Positions 1 through 6,332 are shown, numbered from the stretch's first letter. The stretch is DNA of 6,567 nt from Bacillota bacterium (GCA_021849995.1 JAJZSC010000192.1:1-6567); one strand, 5' to 3'. Notes: a model not told the origin generated them from the sequence alone. Translations and numbers: made by a program.

Positions 1-190
1 AGCAGGTAATAAGTTAGTATAACCAAACTTCTATAATGATATGACATTGATCTTGTAGTTCTATTTTTTTTGTTCCTTCATAAGAATTACTAAGTGTACG
101 AGCCTGTCTCGGCATTTATATGGATGAGTGTCTTTTTGCTGGAGTTTTAAATGGAGTTTTAAATTCTCAAGGTGAAGAGAGGGTGCGGAG
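1..190 (+). other. Non-coding region upstream of the sporulation pair
   Basis: No convincing gene is seen here. All three forward frames meet a stop within the first 21 bases, so at most a few C-terminal codons of an upstream gene could be present. A TATAAT hexamer at 32-37 has no good -35 at the right distance. A weak sigma-E-like pair can be drawn (GTTCTATT at 58-65, CATAAG at 79-84). That would fit because the B. subtilis spoIVF operon is transcribed by sigma-E in the mother cell, but the match is poor and I do not claim it as a promoter. The Shine-Dalgarno of the next gene is GAGGG at 179-183. Confidence 0.45.
140..163 (+). repeat. Perfect 12-bp tandem duplication
   Basis: TGGAGTTTTAAA occurs twice head to tail, at 140-151 and 152-163, with no mismatch. 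It lies 27 bp upstream of the spoIVFA-like start codon, in the probable 5' leader. It could be a slippage duplication or a pair of binding sites; the sequence does not decide between them. Confidence 0.9.
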
Positions 191-949
191 ATGAATCCGT
201 TTGAGAGATGGGACGATTGGGAATGGGAGAAAGCTGCCAGGGAGGTCGGTCGAGAAAGAGGAATTCGTTCCAGTGGATGGGAGATTAAATCAGAACGTTC
301 TCAAAAAGGAAGTAAACTTACTAGTTTAGTTAATAATTTCACCCGTTTTCAAAAACGTTCCCTTTTAGCAGCACTTATGTTTTTAACTGTTGTCTTTAGT
401 GCGCAGGGGGAAGATTTTATTTCAAAAGGAGTCTATAAGGTTTATAGAAGTGCTATGGGTAGTGGAAATTACTATGCTTCCCTAAATTCTATGGCTAAAG
501 AGGTTTTTAGTCTGGGAGGAATTCAAACGAAGAGCACCCCAGTGGATGCTAAAATGCAAGGAAAGTTCCTTCCCCCGATTTCTGGTCCGGTAGTTGCAGG
601 TTTTGGTCAAGCATCTGCAGATGGAAAAGGCACCCTACATAACGGAATTGATGTCTCAAGTTCACTTGGAATCCCTGTTGTTTCACCTTATTTGGGTGCT
701 GTCACAGCAGTAGGGGAAGATCCTCAACTGGGAAAGATTGTAAAGCTTGACTTAGGTGATGGCTGGAGTGCAACTTTAGGAAATTTGGGGGATATATATG
801 TGAAACAAGGGCAAAAGGTTGAAGGTGGTCAAATGATTGGTACTATAGGTCTCTCAGCCCCTCTTAAAAAGCCCTGGTTACATTTTGAACTTAGAAAGAA
901 TGGTAAGCCAGTTGATCCGCTGCCTTATCTGGTAGCACCAGCAAAGTAA
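191..949 (+). CDS. spoIVFA: SpoIVFA-like protein with degenerate LytM/M23 domain
   Basis: This 252-aa protein has a charged, Trp-rich cytoplasmic N-terminus (1-55), one membrane segment (about 57-73), a linker, and a LytM/M23 peptidase fold (about 130-245). The zinc-site residues H150 and D154 (HNGID) and H231 (LHFEL) are kept. The catalytic His of the usual HxH motif is W229, and the other catalytic His (usual YxHL motif) is N198, so peptidase activity is unlikely. In B. subtilis, SpoIVFA (264 aa) holds and regulates the pro-sigma-K protease SpoIVFB in the outer forespore membrane. Here the gene lies 21 bp upstream of a clear SpoIVFB, which strongly supports the assignment over a generic M23 hydrolase. 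The ATG at 191 follows GAGGG (179-183) at 7 nt spacing. Confidence 0.8.
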   Translation: MNPFERWDDWEWEKAAREVGRERGIRSSGWEIKSERSQKGSKLTSLVNNFTRFQKRSLLAALMFLTVVFSAQGEDFISKGVYKVYRSAMGSGNYYASLNSMAKEVFSLGGIQTKSTPVDAKMQGKFLPPISGPVVAGFGQASADGKGTLHNGIDVSSSLGIPVVSPYLGAVTAVGEDPQLGKIVKLDLGDGWSATLGNLGDIYVKQGQKVEGGQMIGTIGLSAPLKKPWLHFELRKNGKPVDPLPYLVAPAK

Positions 950-970
950 AGATATCCTGGAGGGATAAAG

Positions 971-1852
971 ATGCATATTGCTAGGGTGGGAGGTCTTAGC
1001 ATTAAAATACATCCCGCTTTTATCCTTGTACTGATTCTTTACGCAGCCCTGGGACTAATTCCCCAGGCTGTTCTTGTCTTTGGCTTAGTTATAGGTCATG
1101 AACTTGCTCACTTATTCGCAGCAAAGGCTTACGGATTTAAAGTTGTTGGTTTGGAGATATTTCCTTTTGGTGGTGCAGCCTATTGTGAAGATTTATTTGA
1201 GGGGAGAAAAGTTGAAGAAAGTATTATGGCTTTGGCAGGTCCCTTTTTTAATCTTGTGATGATTGCTATCGGTGAAGTGTTTCGCCGGCAAGGGATCTGG
1301 CAGGGAAGCCTGGCAGATGATTACATTCGGTTTAACTTCTGGCTGGCTGCTTTTAACCTGATTCCTGTATTGCCACTTGATGGGGGAAGGGTTGTCAGAG
1401 CTCTGGCAACTGAGCGGTTCGGTTATGTTAAAAGTACCAAGGCTTTGGCCTGGGCTGGCCAAGGTTTAGGTGTAATTTTAGGGATTATCGGAGTGGCGCT
1501 TATCACTCAGGGTATAGCCCTAGAGGGAATTCTGACTTTTTTAGTCCTGGCTGGCTTTTTCTGGCTGGCTGGGAATAAAGAAGTGGCCAATGCCAGGATT
1601 ACATTTCTTAGACAGCTTACCCGTAAAAAAGAAGAACTAGTTAAAAAAGGCCTGATGCGGAGCAAATGGATAACAGTATACAAGGATACTCCGCTGATCC
1701 GGATAGTAGAGCAATTGACTCCTGATCACTATGCCTTCGTAGCACTGCCAGGTGACCAATTTGAGTTTTCGAAGGCTTTAAGTGAGACTGAGATTCTTGA
1801 TGCAATGCTTACTTACGGTATTTATTATCCGGTTGGCAAATTGGTTTCATAG
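971..1852 (+). CDS. spoIVFB: SpoIVFB, M50 intramembrane metalloprotease (pro-sigma-K processing)
   Basis: This is a 293-aa polytopic site-2 protease. The zinc motif HELAH is at 43-47, with E44 catalytic, and the third ligand is D137 in the NLIPVLPLDGG stretch (129-139). These positions coincide with H43/E44/H47/D137 of B. subtilis SpoIVFB (288 aa), which supports the start codon. Hydrophobic segments lie near 14-50, 84-104, 120-137 and 158-200. The cytoplasmic tail (about 225-288) resembles the single CBS domain of the family. The protein cleaves pro-sigma-K within the membrane of the mother cell, activating late sporulation genes. A strong Shine-Dalgarno, GGAGGG (959-964), sits 6 nt before the ATG. 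It is probably cotranscribed with the preceding gene. The sigma-K gene and bofA are not in the window. Confidence 0.92.
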   Translation: MHIARVGGLSIKIHPAFILVLILYAALGLIPQAVLVFGLVIGHELAHLFAAKAYGFKVVGLEIFPFGGAAYCEDLFEGRKVEESIMALAGPFFNLVMIAIGEVFRRQGIWQGSLADDYIRFNFWLAAFNLIPVLPLDGGRVVRALATERFGYVKSTKALAWAGQGLGVILGIIGVALITQGIALEGILTFLVLAGFFWLAGNKEVANARITFLRQLTRKKEELVKKGLMRSKWITVYKDTPLIRIVEQLTPDHYAFVALPGDQFEFSKALSETEILDAMLTYGIYYPVGKLVS

Positions 1853-1860
1853 ACTGTATG

Positions 1861-1924
1861 CCTTGTCACATTGTTGGAATAATAAGGATTATTATGATAT
1901 AATATTGACTTAAATGTGACAAGG
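1861..1924. repeat. 12-bp perfect inverted repeat flanking a promoter
   Basis: CCTTGTCACATT (1861-1872) and AATGTGACAAGG (1913-1924) are exact reverse complements separated by 40 nt. The loop contains a complete sigma-A-type promoter and a small AT hairpin (AATAAT 1878-1883 / ATTATT 1888-1893). The right arm overlaps the first four bases (AAGG) of the Shine-Dalgarno of the following gene. No U-tract follows on either strand, so it is not an intrinsic terminator. It could be a pair of operator half-sites around the promoter, or an RNA stem formed only in read-through transcripts. Confidence 0.85.
1874..1903 (+). promoter_or_regulatory. Sigma-A-type extended -10 promoter
   Basis: TTGGAA (1874-1879), an 18-nt spacer, and a consensus TATAAT (1898-1903) preceded by TGA (TGn extended -10) form a convincing vegetative promoter. 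Initiation is expected near 1909-1911, giving a leader of about 30 nt before the ATG at 1941. It would let the radical SAM, DUF2344 and rng genes be expressed in growing cells, independently of the sporulation pair upstream. Confidence 0.7.
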
Positions 1925-1927
1925 GGG
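1921..1927 (+). promoter_or_regulatory. Ribosome binding site with long spacing
   Basis: AAGGGGG is the only Shine-Dalgarno candidate for the radical SAM gene. Its spacing to the ATG at 1941 is 13 nt, longer than the usual 5-9, and no alternative ATG/GTG/TTG lies nearby in frame. Its first four bases belong to the right arm of the 1861-1924 inverted repeat, so it could be partly masked in a transcript that includes the left arm. Confidence 0.6.
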
Positions 1928-1940
1928 AAAGTCTCACACA

Positions 1941-3797
1941 ATGACAGAGTTTATAGCGGCGGAGATTCGCCGTCAGATTGATCGTTTTTTGCCTAAAGTT
2001 ATAAAGCCGAGCCGTTATCTTGGTGCGGAGTGGAATGCAGTTCATAAAGAATGGGACAGTGTGAAGGTACGGATGGCCTTTGCTTTTCCGGATGTTTACG
2101 AAGTTGGTATGTCTCATCTTGGTACCAGGATTTTATATCATTTAGTAAACTCTTTCCCGGAATTTTTATGTGAACGGGTTTTTGCACCATGGGTTGACAT
2201 GGAGGAAAAGATGAGGGAAAAGAGTATTCCCCTCTATGCTTTAGAGTCTTTCAGGCCGGTTAATACTTTTGATATAATAGGATTTACTCTCCAGTACGAA
2301 ATGAGCTTCTCAAATATCCTGAACATGCTGGATCTGGCAGGGATCCCTTTAAGAGCGAAAGACCGGGGAGCAGAACATCCTTGGATAATTGCGGGAGGAC
2401 CTTGTGCTTTTAATCCTGAACCGTTAGTACCTTTTATAGATTTCTTCCTTTTGGGGGAGAGTGAGGAACAGTTACCGGAGGTTTTGCGTCTAATTGACGA
2501 GCAAAAGAGTAATCCTATTAATCGGGAAGAATTTTTGCTGAAACTTACCAAGGTTCAAGGGGTTTACGTACCAGACTTTTATAATCCTGTTTATAAGTCC
2601 GATGGGAGGATAGAGAAGATTGAATCCGATGTTCGGGTTCCAAAAGTAGTTGAAAAGGGTCTGGTGAAGAACCTTGATACGGCATTTTATCCTACTCAAC
2701 CTATAGTCCCTTACACTGAAATTGTTCATGACCGGATGATGCTAGAGGTCATGAGAGGATGCTCAAGGGGTTGCCGCTTTTGCCAGGCAGGAATGATCTA
2801 CCGCCCAGTCCGGGAGCGTTCACCAGAAGTTTTAATGAAACACACTGAAGAACTAGTGCGCTCTACCGGTTATGAAGAGATATCTCTCACCTCCCTTTCT
2901 ACAGGGGACTATTCATGTATTCAGCCACTTATTACAGGAATTATAGGAAAATATGAGCCGGAAAAAATTGGAGTCTCACTTCCTTCGCTCCGTTTAGATT
3001 CTTTCGATGTAAAGCTTGCTGAAGAGGTACAAAAGGTTAGAAAAACTGGTCTTACTTTTGCACCCGAAGCTGGAACCCAGCGTTTAAGAGACGTTATCAA
3101 TAAGGGTGTGACGGAAGAGAATCTTCTTCAAGCTGCTGAATCGGCCTTCAGAGCAGGCTGGTCTCACATCAAGCTTTATTTCATGATAGGTCTCCCGACT
3201 GAGCGACAAGAAGATTTAGATGGAATTGTGGCTCTGGCCAAAAAGGTAGTTGAGCTTGGAACAAGGCTTGGGCGGCGTAATGTAGCAGTTACAGTCTCTG
3301 CTAGTTCTTTCGTTCCAAAGAGCCATACCCCATTTCAATGGGAGCCCCAGGAACCAAGATTGTCCCTAGTAGAAAAACAAAAATATCTTAAGGAAAAATT
3401 AAGAGATAGAAGAATAAAATATCAGTACCATGATGTTGAGACTAGTTTTTTGGAGGCGGTCTTTGCTAAAGGGGACCGCAGGTTGGCAGACGTGTTGGAG
3501 ACGGCCGTCAAGTCCGGATGTAAGTTCGATGGCTGGTCAGAGCATTTTAAATACGAGATTTGGTTGGAAGCTTTAAAGGAGCATAGTTTGGATCCGCGTT
3601 TCTATGCTAGTAGGGCAATTGATTACGATGACGTGCTTCCGTGGGATCACTTGGAAAGCGGTGTTACTAAAAGGTTTTTAATGCGGGAGCACCATAATGC
3701 CTTGAAGGAGTCTAGGACTGTTGACTGTCGTTTTGACACATGTCCTGGCTGCGGAATCTGCCCGGATCGGGGAGTTAAGATTGATTTGAAAGGGTGA
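1941..3797 (+). CDS. B12-binding-type radical SAM protein, TIGR03960 family
   Basis: A 618-aa cytoplasmic enzyme of unassigned reaction. The N-terminal part (about 20-190) resembles the cobalamin-binding-type domain of class B radical SAM enzymes, with the motifs RYLGAEWNAV, FPDVYEVGMSHLG and AGGPCAFNPEP. The radical SAM core (about 265-480) carries the [4Fe-4S] motif C274-x3-C278-x2-C281 in RGCSRGCRFCQAG, plus SLPSLRLDSF (346-355) and LTFAPEAGTQRLR (371-383). The C-terminal end adds a second Cys cluster (C596, C601, C604, C607) that could bind iron-sulfur or zinc. The first Met fits the family N-terminus. It is followed after 6 nt by its usual partner, a TIGR03936 gene, so the two very likely act together. 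I infer, without proof, an RNA- or ribosome-directed modification from the neighbouring rng and rplU. Confidence 0.88.
   Translation: MTEFIAAEIRRQIDRFLPKVIKPSRYLGAEWNAVHKEWDSVKVRMAFAFPDVYEVGMSHLGTRILYHLVNSFPEFLCERVFAPWVDMEEKMREKSIPLYALESFRPVNTFDIIGFTLQYEMSFSNILNMLDLAGIPLRAKDRGAEHPWIIAGGPCAFNPEPLVPFIDFFLLGESEEQLPEVLRLIDEQKSNPINREEFLLKLTKVQGVYVPDFYNPVYKSDGRIEKIESDVRVPKVVEKGLVKNLDTAFYPTQPIVPYTEIVHDRMMLEVMRGCSRGCRFCQAGMIYRPVRERSPEVLMKHTEELVRSTGYEEISLTSLSTGDYSCIQPLITGIIGKYEPEKIGVSLPSLRLDSFDVKLAEEVQKVRKTGLTFAPEAGTQRLRDVINKGVTEENLLQAAESAFRAGWSHIKLYFMIGLPTERQEDLDGIVALAKKVVELGTRLGRRNVAVTVSASSFVPKSHTPFQWEPQEPRLSLVEKQKYLKEKLRDRRIKYQYHDVETSFLEAVFAKGDRRLADVLETAVKSGCKFDGWSEHFKYEIWLEALKEHSLDPRFYASRAIDYDDVLPWDHLESGVTKRFLMREHHNALKESRTVDCRFDTCPGCGICPDRGVKIDLKG
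3790..3796 (+). promoter_or_regulatory. Ribosome binding site supporting a TTG start
   Basis: AAGGGTG overlaps the last codons and TGA stop (3795-3797) of the radical SAM gene and lies 7 nt before the TTG at 3804. No ATG or GTG exists near the expected N-terminus, so this site fixes the TTG as the start. The overlap of stop and Shine-Dalgarno suggests translational coupling of the pair. Confidence 0.75.
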
Positions 3798-3803
3798 GTT
3801 TCC

Positions 3804-4538
3804 TTGCGGGTAAGAATTGCTTATACCAAGTTGGAAGAGGCCAAATATATTGCCCACTTAGACCTTGCAAAAGTATTTGAGCGTGCTTTGCGAAGGGCTG
3901 GGATAAGATTGGCATATTCCGAAGGCTTTAATCCTCACCCCAAAATTTCCTTTGGCTCGGCTTTGGCAGTGGGAGTTGAAGGGGAACGCGAATATGTCGA
4001 TATCGAAGTTCAAAGCGAAATGGATCTCAAAGATATGGTTGGCCGGCTGCAGGAACAGCTCCCACAGGGAATTCGTTTATTGGAAGGCAGGATGATGAAC
4101 CCAGGGGCTAAAGCTTTAATGGCTATTTTAAATGCGGCAAGTTACCGGATTAGAGTGCCTATGGCTCTGCCAATAAGTCAAAGCCAATTAGAAGAGGCTA
4201 TCTCAGCGTGGTTAGGTCGCAAGGAAATACTCTATGTAAAATACAGCAAAAAGGGTCGGCAGGAAAAGGACATCCGCCCCTGGGTGAAGAGCCTGGCAGG
4301 AACGATAAGTGGGGATGAGGTAATTTTTGACTTAGAGGTGGAGATAGGGAATCAAGGAAGTGTTCGCCCGGATGAGGTTCTCGGAAGTCTAAGAGAAGTT
4401 GAAAGCCTGCATCTCGACCTTGATCAGATGTCAATAAAACGGACTGGTATCTATGTATCATATGAAGGACTTAACCGCTCTCCGCTTGAACATGAAAATT
4501 CTGTTGATAGTCCGAAGACTTCTGTTCAGGGGAGTTAA
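3804..4538 (+). CDS. TIGR03936/DUF2344 family protein, partner of the radical SAM enzyme
   Basis: This 244-aa soluble protein of unknown biochemical role begins at TTG. Family motifs visible are the N-terminal IAHLDLAKVFERALRRAG (16-33), YSEGFNPHPKISFG (38-51), KDIRPWV (155-161), SVRPDEVL (186-193) and KRTGIYV (212-218). The last 25 or so residues (220-244) are polar and of low conservation, beyond the usual domain end. Members sit immediately downstream of TIGR03960 radical SAM proteins and, as I recall, are fused to them in some genomes, so it is probably a substrate-binding or accessory subunit. The radical SAM stop is only 6 nt upstream and overlaps this gene's ribosome binding site. No membrane segment or catalytic signature is recognisable. 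Confidence 0.87.
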   Translation: MRVRIAYTKLEEAKYIAHLDLAKVFERALRRAGIRLAYSEGFNPHPKISFGSALAVGVEGEREYVDIEVQSEMDLKDMVGRLQEQLPQGIRLLEGRMMNPGAKALMAILNAASYRIRVPMALPISQSQLEEAISAWLGRKEILYVKYSKKGRQEKDIRPWVKSLAGTISGDEVIFDLEVEIGNQGSVRPDEVLGSLREVESLHLDLDQMSIKRTGIYVSYEGLNRSPLEHENSVDSPKTSVQGS

Positions 4539-4578
4539 GGGTCGGCAAGATGATATTTTGTTATGGGGTAAGGATTCG

Positions 4579-5820
4579 ATGAAAGAAATCGTTATAACTG
4601 CGAAGGACAATGGTTTACGGGCTGCTTTGTTTGAGGATAGCGAACTCATGGAAGTATTTGAGGAAGAGGGGCTAACTTCAAGGGCTATTGGTAATATTTA
4701 CCGTGGCAGAGTAGAGAATATTCTACCAGGAATGCAGGCAGCTTTTGTAAATATCGGACTGGATAAGAATTCTTTTCTCTACGTAGGGGATGCTATAAGT
4801 CCGGTTTTTGAAGGAGAAGAAAAGGTTCAGTCTGATCACGCAGTACGGATCGAAGAAGTGCTCAGACCGAGGCAGGAACTCTTGGTGCAGGTAATTAAGG
4901 AACCGGTTGGCTCAAAAGGTGCCCGTATCACTACCAATATAACCCTGCCTGGTCGTTATGTTGTGCTGATGCCTAAAGTCGATTATGTAGGGGTATCCCG
5001 CAAAATACTGGACTCTGAAGAGCGCTCGAGACTTAAGGAGCTTGCACTCCAAGGACGTCCGGAGGGGATGGGAGTAATCGTCCGTACTTTAGCTGAGGGA
5101 GTTTCCGGTGAGGAAATTTCAAGTGATATTAGACACTTAGTTGGTCTTTGGAGTAAGATTGACCAAAAAGTATCCAAAGTCTCGATTCCAGGGCTTGTTC
5201 ACCGCGATTTGGATCTTATTTCCCGGTTAGTTAGAGATCTGATTGATAATGATGTACAAAGGATTACCGTTGACAAGCAGGAGATAGCGGATTTCTTACG
5301 AGAGGAATTAAAAGAGATAGCTCATCCGGCGGCCAGACAAGTTGTGGTGGATTTAAGGGATAATCTGTTTGAACGCTATGAAGTTGATTATGAGATTCAT
5401 AAGTTTTTGAGGCCTAAAGTATGGCTGAAAAGCGGAGGGTATTTAATAATTCAACAAACAGAAGCCTTAACGATTATAGATGTTAACACAGGAAAATACA
5501 CGGGAAACCATTCACTTAAGGAAACCGTATACCGAACCAATCTAGAAGCAGCTGGTGAGATTGCTCGGCAACTGAGGGTCCGGAATATCGGAGGAATAAT
5601 TATTATTGATTTTATTGATATGTTAGACCAAGAAGACCGTCAGGGAGTAGTAAATGCTTTGGTGCAAGCCTGCTCCCGGGATAAGACCAAGTGTCAGGTG
5701 TTAGGGCTTACCCAACTCGGTTTAGTCGAAATGACACGCAAAAAAGTAGGACAAACTCTGGCAACAAGGTACAAAAAAGTTTGTCCTACCTGTGAAGGCA
5801 AGGGTTTTATTGACAGATGA
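4579..5820 (+). CDS. rng: Ribonuclease E/G (minimal RNase G)
   Basis: A 413-aa endoribonuclease acting on single-stranded AU-rich RNA in rRNA maturation and mRNA decay. The S1 domain starts at about residue 37 (GNIYRGRVENILPGMQAAFV), followed by RNase H-like and 5'-sensor regions. The DNase I-like catalytic part has metal ligands D301 and D344 (IIDVNTG and IIDFIDM) with N303 beside the first. The zinc-link CPTC is at 402-405. These residues lie exactly two positions before E. coli RNase E D303, N305, D346, C404 and C407, which supports the ATG at 4579. Upstream is GGGGTAAGGA (4565-4574), 4 nt from the start. An in-frame ATG at 4453 would add 42 residues unlike the family and overlap the previous gene by 86 bp. 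The protein stops just after the zinc-link, so the small domain of E. coli RNase G is absent. Confidence 0.93.
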   Translation: MKEIVITAKDNGLRAALFEDSELMEVFEEEGLTSRAIGNIYRGRVENILPGMQAAFVNIGLDKNSFLYVGDAISPVFEGEEKVQSDHAVRIEEVLRPRQELLVQVIKEPVGSKGARITTNITLPGRYVVLMPKVDYVGVSRKILDSEERSRLKELALQGRPEGMGVIVRTLAEGVSGEEISSDIRHLVGLWSKIDQKVSKVSIPGLVHRDLDLISRLVRDLIDNDVQRITVDKQEIADFLREELKEIAHPAARQVVVDLRDNLFERYEVDYEIHKFLRPKVWLKSGGYLIIQQTEALTIIDVNTGKYTGNHSLKETVYRTNLEAAGEIARQLRVRNIGGIIIIDFIDMLDQEDRQGVVNALVQACSRDKTKCQVLGLTQLGLVEMTRKKVGQTLATRYKKVCPTCEGKGFIDR

Positions 5821-5839
5821 AATAATTTAATGTTAAAAT
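5810..5839 (+). promoter_or_regulatory. Strong sigma-A-type promoter for rplU, -35 inside rng
   Basis: A consensus TTGACA (5810-5815) overlaps the last Ile-Asp-Arg codons of rng. After an 18-nt spacer comes TAAAAT (5834-5839), preceded by TGT (extended -10). Initiation is expected near 5846, exactly at the base of the first hairpin of the L21 leader, so promoter and leader support each other. This would make rplU-prp a strongly expressed unit of its own. Confidence 0.8.
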
Positions 5840-5845
5840 AACGAA

Positions 5846-6003
5846 ATGTGGTGACTCTCACCGCAACCGCGCGAATCAGGTTATTTAACGATTTTTTGTT
5901 ATCAGTATTAAGTTTAACTTAAAAGATTTTTCACTAATAAGTGAAAAAAGGTTTTGCTTAGAAACTGAACAAAAATCGACCTGCACTGGCGAGTCTAGGA
6001 TTT
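5846..6003 (+). promoter_or_regulatory. Structured 5' leader of rplU (L21 leader type)
   Basis: This 196-nt gap (5821-6016) between rng and rplU holds a promoter and a folded leader. Elements seen: hairpin TGTGGTGA/TCACCGCA (5847-5854 with 5858-5865, one G-U pair); a long-range helix CGATTTTTTGTT (5889-5900) with AACAAAAATCG (5968-5978), one bulge; two hairpins inside it, TTAAGT/ACTTAA (5908-5913, 5917-5922) and TTTTTCACT/AGTGAAAAA (5927-5935, 5940-5948); and a conserved-looking segment CCTGCACTGGCGAGTCTAGG (5980-5999) just before the ribosome binding site. Known L21 leaders occupy this position in Bacillota and are thought to give autoregulation by L21. The family assignment is by location and general resemblance; no covariance search was run. 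Confidence 0.7.
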
Positions 6004-6011
6004 GGGAGGTG
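6004..6011 (+). promoter_or_regulatory. Ribosome binding site that fixes the rplU start
   Basis: GGGAGGTG lies 5 nt before the ATG at 6017. An in-frame TTG at 6002 would place this sequence inside the coding region as Gly-Gly-Val, so the ATG is the real start. Confidence 0.9.
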
Positions 6012-6016
6012 TAAAA

Positions 6017-6328
6017 ATGTACGCAGTAATTGAAACAGGCGGCAAACAATTTCGCGTTCAACAAGGAAACGTAATTTACGTTGAGAAATTGAATGCAAAT
6101 GTTGGGGACACCGTTACTATCGATAAGGTCTTGCTTGTCGAAAAAGATGGTGTTGTAACAGTTGGATCCCCTCTAGTAGCAGGTGCTCAGGCAGTGCTCA
6201 AAGTTATGGAGCATGGCAAAGGGGAGAAGATTATTGTCTTCAAATACAAATCTAAGAAAAACTATCGCCGTAAGCAAGGACACCGTCAACCGTACACAAA
6301 GGTTGTCGTCGAAGCAATCCAAGCGTAA
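6017..6328 (+). CDS. rplU: 50S ribosomal protein L21 (bL21)
   Basis: This 103-aa protein of the large ribosomal subunit binds 23S rRNA. It begins with the typical MYAVIETGGKQFRV and contains the L21 signature near the C-terminus (about 73-94: IVFKYKSKKN followed by YRRKQGHRQPYT), with the expected basic character. The length matches B. subtilis L21 (102 aa). It is preceded by its own promoter and structured leader, and followed after 4 nt by prp, the conserved rplU-prp-rpmA order of Bacillota. Expression is probably controlled through the leader. No anomaly is seen in the coding region. Confidence 0.98.
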   Translation: MYAVIETGGKQFRVQQGNVIYVEKLNANVGDTVTIDKVLLVEKDGVVTVGSPLVAGAQAVLKVMEHGKGEKIIVFKYKSKKNYRRKQGHRQPYTKVVVEAIQA

Positions 6329-6332
6329 GTCC

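Noticed and set aside
27..40. TATAAT at 32-37 as a sigma-A promoter
   Set aside because: No acceptable -35 hexamer lies 16-18 bp upstream and there is no TGn extension.
1193..1462. Reverse-strand open frame of 89 aa within spoIVFB
   Set aside because: It is opposite the conserved protease core and has no recognisable motif.
1861..1924. Intrinsic terminator after spoIVFB
   Set aside because: The inverted repeat has a 40-nt loop and no T-tract follows either arm on the respective strand.
1866..2117. Reverse-strand open frame of 83 aa
   Set aside because: It spans the intergenic promoter and the 5' end of the radical SAM gene, has no recognisable family, and is a shadow of strong forward coding.
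2234..2729. Two reverse-strand open frames (2234-2551 and 2490-2729)
   Set aside because: Both lie wholly inside the radical SAM gene, whose forward frame is well conserved; no ribosome binding site or protein family supports them.
4453..4578. Longer rng start at ATG 4453 (or TTG 4558)
   Set aside because: The 42 extra residues overlap the DUF2344 gene and are unlike the family; residue spacing against E. coli RNase E and the upstream GGGGTAAGGA favour the ATG at 4579.
4198..5177. Reverse-strand open frames at 4198-4461, 4458-4649 and 4983-5177
   Set aside because: These are shadows of the DUF2344 and rng genes, short, with composition of antisense translation and no family resemblance.
5927..5956. 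Hairpin TTTTTCACT/AGTGAAAAA followed by GGTTTT as a terminator
   Set aside because: The stem is AT-rich and followed by only four T after AGG. It lies inside the rplU leader downstream of the promoter, so it fits better as part of the leader fold.
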